From assembly GCF_024580145.1 (NCBI RefSeq), contig NZ_JANINI010000001.1:5349-57719 (forward strand): 52,371 nt of DNA, read 5' to 3'. The stretch is from Methyloversatilis sp. XJ19-49 (lineage in GTDB: Bacteria; Pseudomonadota; Gammaproteobacteria; Burkholderiales; Rhodocyclaceae). Made by a program: the position numbers and the translations under genes. The notes under the pieces were generated by a model. That model ran no database searches, had not been told where the DNA came from, and was given only the letters and a program-made list of their open reading frames with translations. This document shows positions 52,161 to 52,371 of the stretch, one piece after another; the first letter of the stretch is position 1, and each line of letters begins with the position of its first letter.

Positions 52161-52371
52161 GTTCTTATTCCCCCGTTATGTGTCCGCTCGTGGCGAACCT
52201 GTAGCAAGGCGATCGGTGCGCCTTGTGGATTCGTGGTTAGCGGACGCTGCGGCCGGATACTTGAAGCATTTCTTCACGCTGCAGGGACGATGATTGCGCA
52301 AAGAAATTCCGGATTTCGAGGCACGACATGCTGCGCTGCGGCTGGGGGGCGGATGCCGCGCGGCATCCGCC
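52161..52371. other. Intergenic end of window
   Basis: Upstream region of the PAS/MCP-type gene. No gene, tRNA or strong repeat is seen. Any promoter for the minus-strand gene would lie here, but no hexamer pair is convincing. Confidence 0.4.

Overview
The window looks like chromosome from a betaproteobacterium of the Rhodocyclales type, most likely a methylotroph close to Methyloversatilis. This rests on the high GC content, the class I PHA genes (phaC-phaB-phaB-phaR), an EpsA-type LuxR regulator, the arrangement bamD/rluD/pgeF, and a set of archaeal-type tetrahydromethanopterin/methanofuran biosynthesis genes typical of H4MPT-using methylotrophs. The genus is an inference and was not tested by any search.

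Layout. (1) 1-7.5 kb, minus strand: prfB (with its programmed frameshift) is translationally coupled to a membrane-anchored protein of unknown function and then to a kleisin/KITE/SMC set that resembles the MksFEB (Wadjet-related) condensin. (2) 7.9-9.0 kb: a secreted beta-propeller with an acidic/His insertion. (3) 9.2-17.2 kb, minus strand: five genes matching the five-subunit ATP-dependent acetophenone carboxylase pattern (two HyuA-like, one HyuB-like, one small zinc-ribbon and one ~32 kDa subunit). They sit behind a textbook sigma-54 promoter with an IHF site and a perfect 18-bp palindrome upstream. (4) 17.4-24.3 kb: an isochorismatase-like hydrolase and a 4-hydroxybutyryl-CoA dehydratase-like protein, then a divergent TetR regulator with a clear operator, a COG0523 metallochaperone GTPase, and an AcoR/AcxR-like sigma-54 activator that probably drives the carboxylase operon. 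(5) 24.6-31.7 kb, plus strand: an EpsA-like regulator, an ankyrin protein, a second AcoR-like activator, and four tightly overlapping H4MPT/methanofuran genes. (6) 31.8-32.1 kb: a 33-bp-arm inverted repeat and a 68-bp tandem repeat array between convergent genes. (7) 32.1-37.6 kb: an NtrC-type response regulator, a universal stress protein, bamD, rluD, pgeF, a ZIP transporter and a small membrane protein. (8) 37.6-42.0 kb: the PHA cluster. (9) 42.0-45.9 kb: GNAT, rimO, a GlcD-type FAD oxidase, and a tRNA-Ala/Glu/Asp operon with clear promoter and terminator. (10) 45.9-52.2 kb: a diguanylate cyclase, a very large AsmA/DUF748 protein, and a soluble PAS-PAS protein with a short MCP-like signalling tip.

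How it fits together. The strongest accessory system is the 9.2-24.3 kb block: a metal-dependent carboxylase, a probable activator, a candidate metal chaperone, and two enzymes of an uncharacterised CoA or ring pathway. The usual acetophenone partners (1-phenylethanol dehydrogenase, benzoylacetate-CoA ligase) are not in the window, so the real ketone substrate is open. The second point of interest is the MksFEB-like condensin inside a prfB operon. No CRISPR array, transposase, integrase or rRNA was seen.
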